Under the pieces are notes generated by a model. That model saw only the letters and a list, made by a program, of their open reading frames with translations. It made no database searches and was not told the origin of the DNA. Positions 32,265 through 42,842 of a stretch of DNA of 64,000 nt are shown in pieces (the stretch's first letter is position 1; each line of letters opens with the position of its first letter). The position numbers were made by a program, and so were the translations under genes. Source of the stretch: Diaporthe sp. PMI_573 (taxonomy: Eukaryota; Ascomycota; Sordariomycetes; Diaporthales; Diaporthaceae); the NCBI GenBank assembly GCA_021399435.1, contig JAJTUP010000027.1:186001-250000 (forward strand), read 5' to 3'.

Positions 32265-34508
32265 TCAGCGAGAAAACTCGGCATCCACCGCCAAAATGTC
32301 GTCGTGAAATCCAATCCTGTGTTGGGTTTCAATACGTGAACGATCCTTGCCACCCTCTTCGTTCTCTTTCTGAGTCCATGTCCGTTTATTTGCCGCCACC
32401 TGGCCAAGTGGACGCTGTACTGGTTTGATAATGGACCGCTCAAAGTCGATCATCATGACCCTGCGAGTCTGAGGATCACGTAGGACGTTCGCCTGCCGTA
32501 CGTCTCCGTGAACCACTCCGGCCTGATGTATTGGACCGAGACATTGCTTCACCTCCTCCGTGGTGACCGACGAGTCAATCTTGCCCCCCCAAGAAAGGAA
32601 CATCATATACTTGATGTAGACCCGGTGATCATAATAGTATGTCTTGCCCATCTCCCTAAGATCCACCGTACCCAAGAAGACAGGGACATTGACCCCTTGT
32701 TCTTGATTGAGCAGTTGGTAGACCTCCTTTTCGTGCTGGAGGTCGGGAATGAACGCAGTGACCGTGGCCTTGCTCACAAAGGTGTAGCCGTATGCGAGGA
32801 GGGTGACCTGGAACAATGCGCCTCGCGAGCCTTGGAGACCGAGTTGAACGACGCCATCATCCAGGGACTTCTTGAGTTGCTCATATAAGAGTCGAAGGAA
32901 CGCTGTATGGCTGATTGGGTGGCGAGGACCTCGTGGCGTCCCTTGCTGGTGGAGTGCCATGTTGGGACAATCCTTGTCAAGCCGACCACTTCTGACAAGG
33001 CCGAGGAGACATTTGTGGGTGCAATATCGTCGACCTTGTTGGCCCCCTCCACGCGGCCGTTGAGCCAGGATCCGCTCACTACGTCGAACACTTGGGGCTT
33101 GGCCACGCGGGCGCTGTTCGGATGGGCTGGGACTATCAGGCATCCGGTGAGGCGACTCGTCATCGGAGGATTCATCATCTGACTTATTCCGCTCAGGCTG
33201 ATTATCAGGATGGTCGTCTTGACCACTTTTGCGGCGAGCGTTCTTCCGGAGAAAAATTGGGGACCGTTTACCGCGTAAATGGATGGAAGGTGCAAATGGA
33301 GAGGATTCTGGCGGTGTACGCTCATTCTTCGGGATAGATCGTAATGTAGTCTCAAAGTCCTCGGCCCATCTTTCCAAGCCTTGTATTGCACGCTGACGCT
33401 CCTCCTGTGGATGGCCTTGCAACGGCTGGGTTGGCGAGCCGATGGCCATCAGGCTGAAAACAAGATACTGACAAACAGCCGTGCAGAAGCGGTACTCAGT
33501 TGGATGGGCTGCAACTTCGGGACCAGGCTCGGCCAGATGATAGAAGAGCGTTCCCGGGTCTTCCCAATCCACCTTGAGGAAGACAATAGCTTCGCCGGTT
33601 GTCAATACGCCGTACTCGAGTCCGCCTTCGATCATGTAGTCGTAAGTCTGGGTGATAGCGGCAGCAGTTAATCTTTCCGCATGATATTGAAATCGGGCTT
33701 TCGGCTCGGCGGCAGGAGAAATTGTTTTCCGGTTAACGACATCCTTGAAAATGGTCATGGGGTGGAGGCCAGCCCGGAGGTGGGGGGCAATGAGTTTGTG
33801 CGGAGCCTTGTATTCAGTTATGTACAGCATAGTACGTTTTGACAAGCCATCGTCAGCGCGGTACACGCATATCTGATCGGGGCGGATGCTGCCCAGGGAA
33901 AGCCCTTGATCTGGCGTTGATGGAACTTGCCGCTGTACGACCTCATCGGCGACGTCACTAATCGCGTTGGGGTGGTTCTCAAAGACAATGCCTTTGCCAA
34001 TTTGGAACTCGCGCCGAACTTTATGTATGCCCTGTAGGCTGTCGAATATTTCTCGCACTGGATCCTCAACACAATTGTGAAGGAAATATTCCAGACCCTT
34101 CTCATTTGCTATCGACCGCTTGGAAATTCTTTGGCCTAGGTTTTCCAAGAAATTCAAGGACTCGAAAAGTCGGTCGGTAGTGGGAAAGGTGTCATAGAGG
34201 TGGCCAAGGACGATTCGCTGTTGTTCTAGAAAGTCGGTCCAAGGTCGTAGCTGTGTTGGGCACAGTTTGTTTCGTGGGTTTGTGAGAGAACCCCTCGACG
34301 TCAATTCCTTATCCGTCTCGACGGTCAAATGAACGAAGACCAGGTCGTGAGTTGCTGCGATGTATTCGTCTAGTGTTGTTCGTCGAGTCTGTTCTTCTGC
34401 CTTGTCTGCACGACGCTGTTCTCGTAATGCATGCTGCTCAGCTTCTCTTGCACGCTTCTCGGCTTCCTCTAGACGCAGCCGCAATCGGGCATTGAGTTTG
34501 TCCGCCAT
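32265..34508 (-). CDS. Coiled coil + PD-(D/E)XK-like + Cys3His + kinase-like protein
   Basis: Single-exon, 747-residue protein without stops or shifts. Residues about 1-45 are a charged coiled coil (RLRLEEAEKRAREAEQHALR). Residues about 140-330 carry a restriction-endonuclease-like signature: Asp211 in SIRPDQICVY, Glu232 and Lys234 in LYITEYKAPHKL, and a later Gln-x3-Tyr-type helix (ITQTYDYMI, 285-293) before EYGVLTTGEAIVFLKV. A long charged linker (390-490) ends in a basic patch. Residues 496-520 form Cys-x3-Cys-x13-Cys-x5-His (CTHKC, then DKDCPNMALH), a possible zinc site. The C-terminal 200 residues are kinase-like: Lys580 (FVSKATV), Glu in HEKEVY, HGDVRQAN (667-674) in place of HRDxxxxN, and DFE (688-690) instead of DFG. 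The layout is known to me only as resemblance to nuclease-kinase fusions of Crinkler-type proteins; function is unknown. It may be nuclear and act on DNA, but that is inference. Confidence 0.75.
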   Translation of the reverse strand: MADKLNARLRLRLEEAEKRAREAEQHALREQRRADKAEEQTRRTTLDEYIAATHDLVFVHLTVETDKELTSRGSLTNPRNKLCPTQLRPWTDFLEQQRIVLGHLYDTFPTTDRLFESLNFLENLGQRISKRSIANEKGLEYFLHNCVEDPVREIFDSLQGIHKVRREFQIGKGIVFENHPNAISDVADEVVQRQVPSTPDQGLSLGSIRPDQICVYRADDGLSKRTMLYITEYKAPHKLIAPHLRAGLHPMTIFKDVVNRKTISPAAEPKARFQYHAERLTAAAITQTYDYMIEGGLEYGVLTTGEAIVFLKVDWEDPGTLFYHLAEPGPEVAAHPTEYRFCTAVCQYLVFSLMAIGSPTQPLQGHPQEERQRAIQGLERWAEDFETTLRSIPKNERTPPESSPFAPSIHLRGKRSPIFLRKNARRKSGQDDHPDNQPERNKSDDESSDDESPHRMPDSPSPSEQRPRGQAPSVRRSERILAQRPRGGGQQGRRYCTHKCLLGLVRSGRLDKDCPNMALHQQGTPRGPRHPISHTAFLRLLYEQLKKSLDDGVVQLGLQGSRGALFQVTLLAYGYTFVSKATVTAFIPDLQHEKEVYQLLNQEQGVNVPVFLGTVDLREMGKTYYYDHRVYIKYMMFLSWGGKIDSSVTTEEVKQCLGPIHQAGVVHGDVRQANVLRDPQTRRVMMIDFERSIIKPVQRPLGQVAANKRTWTQKENEEGGKDRSRIETQHRIGFHDDILAVDAEFSR

Positions 34509-34992
34509 AGTAATTGTTCGGCAAAATTACAAAGTTGACAAGCGTGGACCAGTGTGGACCAGTGTGGACCAGCCTTGTCAACAGACGCGCCATTGCGCCC
34601 ATATTTAACATGACGCGACGTCCGTGCACGTCACGCTAGCAACCCACACCACGTCATAACAACACCAACAACTGCACACCAACAAAGATGTCACAAGTCA
34701 TGGCCTAGTTGTTATCGCAAGTGTTTCATTGTGATATCTTTGTCATTTGCTATGTAAGCTGTCAAGCAAATTCATTCCAAGGGATGCCCTCCCCGTCATG
34801 TCATGTCTCCAAAGCTGCCTTGGACCTAATAGCGGCCACGTCTAAGCGCCCACGAAACAATGTGAATAGCATAGCCGAACAATGACTGGCAACACGTGTT
34901 AGCATGGCCAGTTGATGTATGCCGCTGCTTACACCTCTATAGAGCAATCACATGCTGGCTCTATCAAGACATAGTACTTTGCCCACTGCATG
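34509..34992. other. Promoter of the 747-residue gene, with a 10-bp tandem repeat
   Basis: About 35-65 bp upstream of the start the unit GTGGACCAGT is repeated three times (34544-34572, last copy incomplete), a possible factor-binding array or simple slippage product. The rest separates this gene from the 3' end of the helicase pseudogene. No coding frame. Confidence 0.5.
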
Positions 34993-37900
34993 TTAAGTGC
35001 CGTGCCACCAATCCGGTATGTAGTCACGATGATCTTGTTGGGCGAGTCGTTTGACCACTATTTGGCAGGCTTCATCACCGTGACGGTTGACGCCGTCATG
35101 GGCAAGATCCTCCTCCTTGGCCGACTTGTTTAGGTGGAGATGAGCAATCTCTGGGTAGACGTTGGCGCGTAGAAGCTGGGTCCAGACGCGACCATGACCC
35201 TTCCCTAAGCCCATGGCGATTCTGTTATCGCTTTGACCAAAGAACTCGATTTCCACACTGGGCCTGGTTGGTTCAGGACCTGTCCTGTCCCACATGATCC
35301 AAGCACTGTGTTTCTTGTCAGAAGCTTGACTGACATAGGTTTGGACATTTGCCGCTAGCTTGCAGAAAGCATCACGGCCGGAATCGTCAAGCATGTTGTG
35401 TGGAAGCGAGTGTATATTCGAAACGCACTATGCAGCACCATCGTTTCCTCCACATGTTGCACTTGATCTGTTTGACATCTATCTCACGGCCATCATCGCC
35501 AATTATTTGCCCGCGAAACGAGTCGATATTACGACGGGCCATGAGGATAGAACGGACAAGAATCTTCATCAGCTCGCCCAAGGACTTCTTCCGCTTCTCG
35601 GCCTCCACTTCCGTCTTTGGGTTTGATGTATTGTAGTTCTGTAGCAGGTAATTCTAATCTTTCTTCATCTCCTCGAGCTTTCTTGCGTCGTTGATACCGC
35701 CGATGCTAGGTTCATCCTCCCGTTCTCCCTTAACGCGGAGAATATGGTCGACGATGTTGGTCAATTGAGACGGACCACCGGCGGGGATAGAGCCAGAGAC
35801 GGCAAAAGGCGACAGTAGGTTGCCATGACTTTTCCGTGATGATCTTCAGCAACTCGATGGGCAGCGTAGGACTGTCCAAGGATCGACGGTATGAGTGTGC
35901 TTCATCAAAGAAGACAAAAGAGGCAGCAAGGCCACCGGTAATAAATATCTCGCCATTGTGTGGGTCATCCCCGTCACGGTCACGGTATTGCACTCGTTTA
36001 CTGCTGTAAGCCTTGCGCAACTCCTTCACACCGGACGAGCTAACTAACAAAAACCAGTTGCTGAGACCATCCTGCTCCGTAAGATAGCAGCCCGGCTGGT
36101 CGTTCTTATCAATATAATACCTGGTGGCTTTGGCCATAGTCTGTTGGACGCGGTCGCTATTATAAAAGTACGTCTCGTCTCCTCTGAGGTCGTTGTGCAT
36201 AATAGAGAAACGCAACTTCTTCATGATAAGGTGGTTAGTATTAACTAGCTTTTCAAATTCTCGGCGCCAACCGTAAATTAAGGTCGAAGGCACGAAGCAG
36301 ACGGTTAGAAGCGATGGCAGCTTTGTGACAATCTGATATGTTTCGCCGGACTTGACACAAGGACATAGCAAACCGTATGGGGAGAGGTGCTGGGCTGGGG
36401 CTGCGGTCTGGTTTGATTGATCCGTTCTGGTCTCGTGAGAGATGTTGGCGGCCGTTCATTGTCTGGCCTGTCTCCCAGAAGTTTCGCACCTCCACATAAT
36501 TTATCTTGATCATGGCGAAGACGATATAGATCGCCAAGCACTTCAATTGTCTTGCCTAGACCCATATCGTCGCCAAGGCAGCCGCCAGGCACATTCCTGA
36601 CGGGGTACTTTGTAAGCTGCCACCAGACAGCGCGCAATTGGTAGCCGGAAATGGCAAGCTTGAAGCCGACTGGTTTGTGCTCCTAGATATCCTCGTGGCA
36701 CTGAAACATACGGCAGACACTCTTCCAATCTTCGTCGGAGATACTACCGTTGGCGAATTGTCCGCCGATGTCCTCTATCTCCTGCCGGTAGCTCTCCTGG
36801 CCGTCCTCGCCTACGTCCTCATCCTGACCTTCCTCCTTCCTCATCACTGCTAATCAGGTCCACAACCTCGATCTCTTTTGTGTTAAATGCTGGCGCATCG
36901 GTGGATGCTCGTTCTCCTGGGTTCGCATTTCTGCCAGTGTCATCTTTTGCCACAGTAAACGCTGGAGCAGTCTCCCAGTCAGAATCACTGTCCAAGTCCT
37001 CACTAGAAGCGGCATGGTCTTCCTCGATGCTTCTGCGGATCTTGGTCTTGTCGCGTGGCGGAGGCAGTGTCGCAGTTCCCTCAGGCTTGTTCGTTTGCTT
37101 CGCCAGATCCAGCTCCCATTTTGTCTTCATGCAATCGCGGATCGATGGCTCGAGGATCATAGCAGCAGCTTGTTCAAGATCGGCAGCAGTGCGCCACGGT
37201 GGGCTCGTCGTGGCGAGCTCGCGTCGCAGCGAAGTGATTCGCTCCTCCAAAGCTTCCGAGCGCCTTGAAATCTGACGTATTATCTATTGGGCCCGTCCCT
37301 AATGGAGCTCCTGCCAACTTGATGGAGCGTAGTGCTGTAACTGTAGAAGCTTCCCTTCTTGCCATTCCGCTTCGTGTCTGGCAATGACCTTGTCAAGTAT
37401 GGTGTTGATCTCGTTGGGGGTGAGGCCAACGTGACGTGGCCGATGCTATTCTCTTGCCTCCTCTTGAATCTCTCTCCAGGTTTCAGAGTCGTATTCATTG
37501 TCTGACTTGCCATACACTGGGAGGATTTCGTCATTAAATGGATCGTTGAGAGGGATCGCCGAGTCCGCCGTCTGCTTCCTCGGGCCTCGAGGGCGAGGGC
37601 TTGCTCCCAATGTGCCCCGCCTCTAAGACTTGAAGAGCTTATTCACTAGGCGCTGGCGTCCCTTGGGTACTATGTACTATGCCGTCGTTGACAAAGGTGA
37701 ATTCGCACTCGTCGTCGTCGGCGGTGGTAGGATGGAGAATGTCATAGCTCCCAAGACCGCTTTCTCCAAGGTGCATGCTGAGTTGGAAACGCTGCTTATT
37801 CGTACTACCTGCTGTGGCCACGAGTTGCGGCTGTATCTTCTGTCTCTTCTCTACCGTGGCGCTTGTGATTCCCGCTTCCTCACCAGCACTGCCATACTTC

Positions 37901-38199
37901 CTCTTGCCCGACTGCGAATCGCCGCTGACCTGTTGGCTCTCGCGTTGCAGCCTCTCGATAACATCGATGAGGGATGTCTAATGGGCAAACTTGTCGATGC
38001 CTATGGCTCGGAAGAAGAGATCTTGACATCGGTGATCTGTAATCTCGTGGATTAGCTGCTTGCCGTCGATCTCGTGGTAGCGCAGTTGTTCTTCGAGATT
38101 CTCGGGCAGACGGATGTCATCTCGCAATCGATGCGACCCTTTGTTTGTACAGAGCTCTTGCACAACGCGGTTAACATTCCAATCTTTCGGGTCGTCCAT
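34993..38199 (-). pseudogene. SNF2-family helicase pseudogene with SAM-like N-terminus
   Basis: The minus strand reads, with many frame breaks and stops, as one large protein. The N-terminus (38199 downward) is MDDPKDWNVNRVVQELCTNK, then LPENLEEQLRYHEIDGKQLI, resembling a SAM-type domain, ending at an in-frame TAG (37978-37980). Then comes a disordered region spread over at least three frames, including FNDEILPVYGKSDNEYDSET and a conserved-looking stretch LEERITSLRRELATTSPPWR. The helicase core follows: GGCLGDDMGLGKTIE (Walker A, about 36535-36580) and FVFFDEAHSYR (Walker B, about 35895-35930). A helicase C-terminal lobe is not found; after about 35700 only short pieces remain, ending with a 133-residue block (34993-35394). 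Shifts, at least four internal stops and a probable internal deletion make this non-functional. SNF2-type ATPases remodel chromatin or DNA; this one resembles the lineage-specific copies of accessory regions. Confidence 0.7.
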
Positions 38200-39945
38200 G
38201 GCGTTGGTGATTCATGCAGCAGCGACTGGCGCAGGGATTTATGATGTGACGAATGAATGACAACCTTGTGGGAAAATGATGTGTATGAATCTCGGGAGCA
38301 TGCCTCGTTAGGGTTTTGTGTTTTTGTGCGTGGCAGATTTGATGGTGTCGTTGCCCGGTGCGGAATAGGGCAGCGCGCCTCGTGGATGGGAGTAATTCGT
38401 CTTGTACGAGAGCTTCAGGACAATGCGGAGGACGGGCTGGCCCTTCTCAATCTTGGATGGCAGTTGGGGCTCGACTAGCACTTCAAGTTATCGTTGACTT
38501 GTAAACCAGTACCTGGATTGGCGCTGGAGTTGACTTTAGTTGACATTACGAGATGAGTGGTTTTTTTTTTCTAAAATACAGATTAGAACTGGAAGCTACA
38601 AGAGGGCCGATGAAAGAGCCGATATTGCGCCGGGCCCAAAATAGGGGCAGCGTTGCATTATATTGTTGAGCCCCATGTCCGTTGATTTATGTTAGGCGAA
38701 AAGCGTTTAGCAGCCGTAGACAGCTTTTATCCATCCTGACAAAGGGCATAGAGTCCTTCCTATACTCTTCAAGCTCACATATTAGCTTCTTACAAGCACA
38801 GAACATGACGTTAGGCATGCAGGGTTATCTCATGTCTCTAATGCGCGCCCAATGTCTCTAGGATATGTTTCTCTCGAGCCGCTGGTCTCTGCACTATTCC
38901 ATACATTTTGATCCATACAATGTATATCTATACGCAAAACGGGCAACTAGCATCTGTATTCAGTGAGAAGGATGCTGAAAACTTGTCCCCCGATATAAAC
39001 GGACTCCTAGGCTCAATTAAGTCGCTCATCGAGAAGTCAGCACAAATCGCTCGCAAGATTACCTACGGTGTGAAGCCGAAGTCCAGATGAACGCAAATGA
39101 TACTATCTCTTGAGTCTCTCAAAACGACTGCTCAGAAGAGAATATTTGAAAGATTCAATCACAACCCCATAGAGTTCTGGCGACCCACTGATGACGAAGA
39201 CCACAAGCACTTGGGCCGGCGACTCGCCTTCGTCATCATGTATCTACAAAACGAGGTCGAAGAGATTCATACACCCCTGCCTGATGTCGCCGCGTTCCTT
39301 CCAGACGTAATCAATAACAAGGAATGTCGTTATGTCGGGAAGCGATACCTCGAAAACACACGGCGGTCGGGTGGCATGGGAGCCATCTTTGCGTTTCCTT
39401 TGGAGGTACCTATTTCCATATACGTGTGCTCCCCTAATGTACGGGCTCGCTAATACCGGGTTAGTTACGAAAGGTATCTCTTGAGTACCGATCGAGGTGT
39501 CTTTGATCACCTCGAATCTAGGGGATTTGGCACAATTGTCTCAAGGCTACAACAATTTCGTTCAAGAATTGATTGTTAGTCAATTGCGGAATCGCGGTCT
39601 AGAATATCTGAATCTCTCCTTGGATTTCGACGATACTCTCACTCCCCGGAGGCAAGGTATAGTTGCTGTGTTGCGGATAGAAATCGCGATTTTGGTGGAT
39701 TTTGCTGAGAACTTTGGTCGGGAGGGCCCCGGGTAGCTGACTAAGCCTGGGCAATGGTATTAAAAGGCTAGTCGGCTCCCTGCACTGCATTCTCCGCCGT
39801 GAACCACAGGCACAACCTCCTTTGCATTTTCTTGGATCTAAGGGAGCGTATACATTGATGAATATTATTCATGCATGTTTATACATAATTAGGCCTCTCT
39901 CCCAGGAACTTAACCAGATCATTTTCACTCTCCTATTTTGTCACA
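38200..39945. other. AT-rich stretch with an unassigned gene-like remnant
   Basis: Between 38920 and 39736 (+) several short frames look protein-like when read in sequence: QLASVFSEKDAENLSPDING, LKTTAQKRIFERFNHNPIEF, HLGRRLAFVIMYLQNEVEEI and RNRGLEYLNLSLDFDDTLTP. Joining them needs introns or frame changes that I cannot support throughout, and the family is not recognised. The rest is low-GC spacer; the right end is upstream of the kinase pseudogene. Confidence 0.3.
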
Positions 39946-41986
39946 ATGTCCTCACAAAGCACGCAGCCGTTCTCTGATGCCACCCAACCAGAGGTGGACC
40001 TGGAGGAGCTGACTGCGTCCCTTATTGCACCGCGACATGTCCCTGGCCCATCGCCACTGCGGTTTACACGTATCTTCATCCGGCCATTAGAGAACAAGCA
40101 CCTGTTTCGTGTTGCACCGATACCGGATGGCACAGCAGTAGAAAGGCTTGAAGCAGGCATCTTGGCTACCTCTCCGACAACACGGTCCGTTGCCTACAGT
40201 ATCACATTGCCTGGCACAGCTGGTGTTTACCGGCCGCTTCACCTTCATGTCTACTTTGACCCCGATAGTGATAGTCTGACCATATACAACATACCGAACC
40301 AGGCTCCCTGCTATATCCAACAGCGCCAGCAGTTGCCGTTGATCCTCAGGCACACAGAGTCATGTACCATGGAGCCAGGGATTTGGCTGGTGCTGAGTTG
40401 CTCGCGAACGCCCGTGCTCGAATGTCAGGTCAAGCCCCGCAACTTCCACCGAGATGCAGAGCCGGCGACCGACTACAGCTTGAAGCGTGGAACAGACGAC
40501 TTGCAGGATGCCGGGGAGGGCACATCTTCAGTCAAGAAGAAGCGCAGGCCCACAAGTCCCCTCCCCAGGGAGTGATCGGACGGCAACAGCCCCAGGACTT
40601 GCCCCATCCACTCCTCGGCCTTCGAGACGGCCAGACCGCGTACCTCGTCGGCCAGGGCGCCGATGAAACATACTCGCTGACACGTCAGAGCAGTCTGACC
40701 ACGACAGCCTCTGCGTCCCTCTATACCGCGCAGCATTCTACACGGCCCGGCGAGGGGGTGGTCGTGAAAGCCTTGGCAACGCGACGCGGGCCGCGTGTGA
40801 CTGCCACTATCTGGCTCCGAGAGTTTAGCGTCCACTCAAGGATCGGTCATCACGTACGTCTGCATGTGGCCCTTGGAGCTGCTCACATGCTGACCGGGCA
40901 TAGCCGTCGATTGTGCGCTTCCATGATGGCGATGCACGCTTCCTGGCTACATTGATGCGCCTGCGCTCAACCGGAGGCCCTGGTGTGATGCGGCACACAT
41001 GTCCACGCCCTGGTCCAAGGGCGCGGCGCGGCACGCACTGCGGGGCACGGCTGACGCGCTCTGCTGGGTCCACGGCTCAGGCTTTGTTCACAACGATATC
41101 AAGCCGTCTAATTTCTTATACAACGCACGACAAGGGGCCGTGATGATCGACTTCGGACTCAGCGGCCTTGCTTCAGAGCCAGCGCATAGCGGCGGTAGTC
41201 CTTGGTACATCCCTCCCGAGTATATAGACCCAGGCGAGGCTCATGGCAAGCCGGCAGACGTGTTCGCCCTTGGGGTCACAATGGTTTGGGTCCTAGGGCT
41301 GTGTCCATTACCGGACCGTAGAGAGACCTGGCCTATCGGGAATATTCACCTTCAGCCACAACACCCAAAAGGCTGAAGCAAGAGGAATCGGCGCTGAACC
41401 CCAAGCTACGGGACCGCCTCACGAAGCCCCCCGACCAGCCGACGCTGACTCCCACAACCCCGACGACGGCCACGGCAACACGCCGTCACCCGAGCCTACC
41501 TCTGCGGCCCCGGCGCCGCCACGCGAAGTCTCCTGCGAGCGGCCCCCGATGGCCACCGTCATTCCTTCCAAATCACCAAGCAAGAGAACTATTGCTGATA
41601 CAACCTACGGGGATGAGGACGACGCCGATGCGAGACAGGCAGGGAAGAGGAGGAAACTGGGGGGGGGGGGCAAGACACAGCGGGCGATGCCTACCTCGAA
41701 AGAACCGTCGCAGGGTGCAAATGAGACGGCAGTCAAGATTGCGCCTCTCATGCCGCCAGAATCCTCGGTCTCACCGACACACAAGCCTGCAGACGACGTC
41801 AGCCCTACACCAACCTTGAGTCCCATTTCACCCATTACAACAGCATCTGCTACATTGCTCCATCCTTATCACGATGGTACAGGACCAGCTGGTTGCCCTA
41901 TGAAGGGCGAACCAGGCCAGGAAAGGGACGGGGCAAGTCATACACTACTCGACAGGAAGAGGAGGGCACCCAACTATCAGGACTAA
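39946..41986 (+). pseudogene. Fungal protein kinase pseudogene with at least three frame breaks
   Basis: The first frame (39946-40575) encodes a 209-residue N-terminal region with LRFTRIFIRPLENKHLF, LTIYNIPNQAPCYIQQRQQ and a nuclear-type basic patch (VKKKRRP), ending at TGA. The next frame then carries DGQTAYLVGQGADETYSL and the kinase N-lobe (EGVVVKALATRRG, WLREFSVHSRIGHH). A proper intron (40853-40900; donor GTACGT, acceptor GCATAG) leads to PSIVRFHDGDARF. Another shift near 40950 gives the core: GFVHNDIKPSNFLY (catalytic loop), MIDFGLSGL (DFG) and GSPWYIPPEYI (activation segment). A third shift near 41340 gives a Pro-rich, basic tail (AGKRRKLGGGGK). All kinase motifs are present, but no single frame or plausible intron set joins them. 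Recent decay or assembly errors are possible explanations. Confidence 0.65.
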
Positions 41987-42842
41987 ACCAGCGCAATAAC
42001 AGAATTTAGTTGCGAGTATGTTAAGGCTTACATATACAGAATAGGTGAAACAGAGTCCCATCTCTGAATTACAAGATTTATTACTTCTCTCACATTAATC
42101 CATTTCAATCCATAGCACAGCAGCAGGGTCTAGCCACAAATTCAAAGCAAGGAATTACTATAAACGGGAAAAGGATAACAAGAGCACATACAAATTGCTA
42201 TATACTTCATTTTAAGTAGTGCTAGTAAGATGGTTATTCATAGTGTTGAGAATTTTTAAAGTAGGGATAAACGATATACTAGCTTGTAGAGGAGAAGAAG
42301 AGGAATCGAATAGTAAAATTCTCGTGTGTGTGCAACTTAAAATGCCCTTACAAAGTGGGTATTCGTCTAAGCGATGCCAATCGGCATCGTGTGGATTCGG
42401 CGTGTGCGTGAAGGGGTCGTCTGACTTAAACTTACAGGGCAAGCTCTATAATGTGCACTGCCATCTTGGGCTGGTTCCTTCCGATCCCAGGAGGAGAATA
42501 TATAATCTAGGAGCTTCTCGGGCATGGCATGAGTGCTCTGGATCCAATTCTTGGAGTGCAGACCTTGGGGTAAGGAGTAGAATTCCGCCAGCGACGGCCT
42601 CTATTTCTTTCGAATAAGCATTGGCTGAGTAGTCTTTTTTCCCTTCTCCTTGTCTTGTCGTCGTGAAGCATTCCAACGCCGAAGCCCCCTGCGCCTTCTC
42701 TGTCCAACGCCCGTTTGGTGGCCTGTATGCAGCTTGTCCATCTATGAGACCGAGCCCTTGCACGTATCTGGTGTGTGCATGCTCTCTCTGGAAGCCCCGT
42801 GTCTCGTCTAGCCTCTTCCGATGTATGCTCTCATCCCCTCCT
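41987..42842. other. Right edge of the accessory island
   Basis: AT-rich in its first 350 bases, then composition returns to that of the ordinary blocks; the last part is the 3' region of the ABC1-family gene. No gene supported. Confidence 0.5.
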
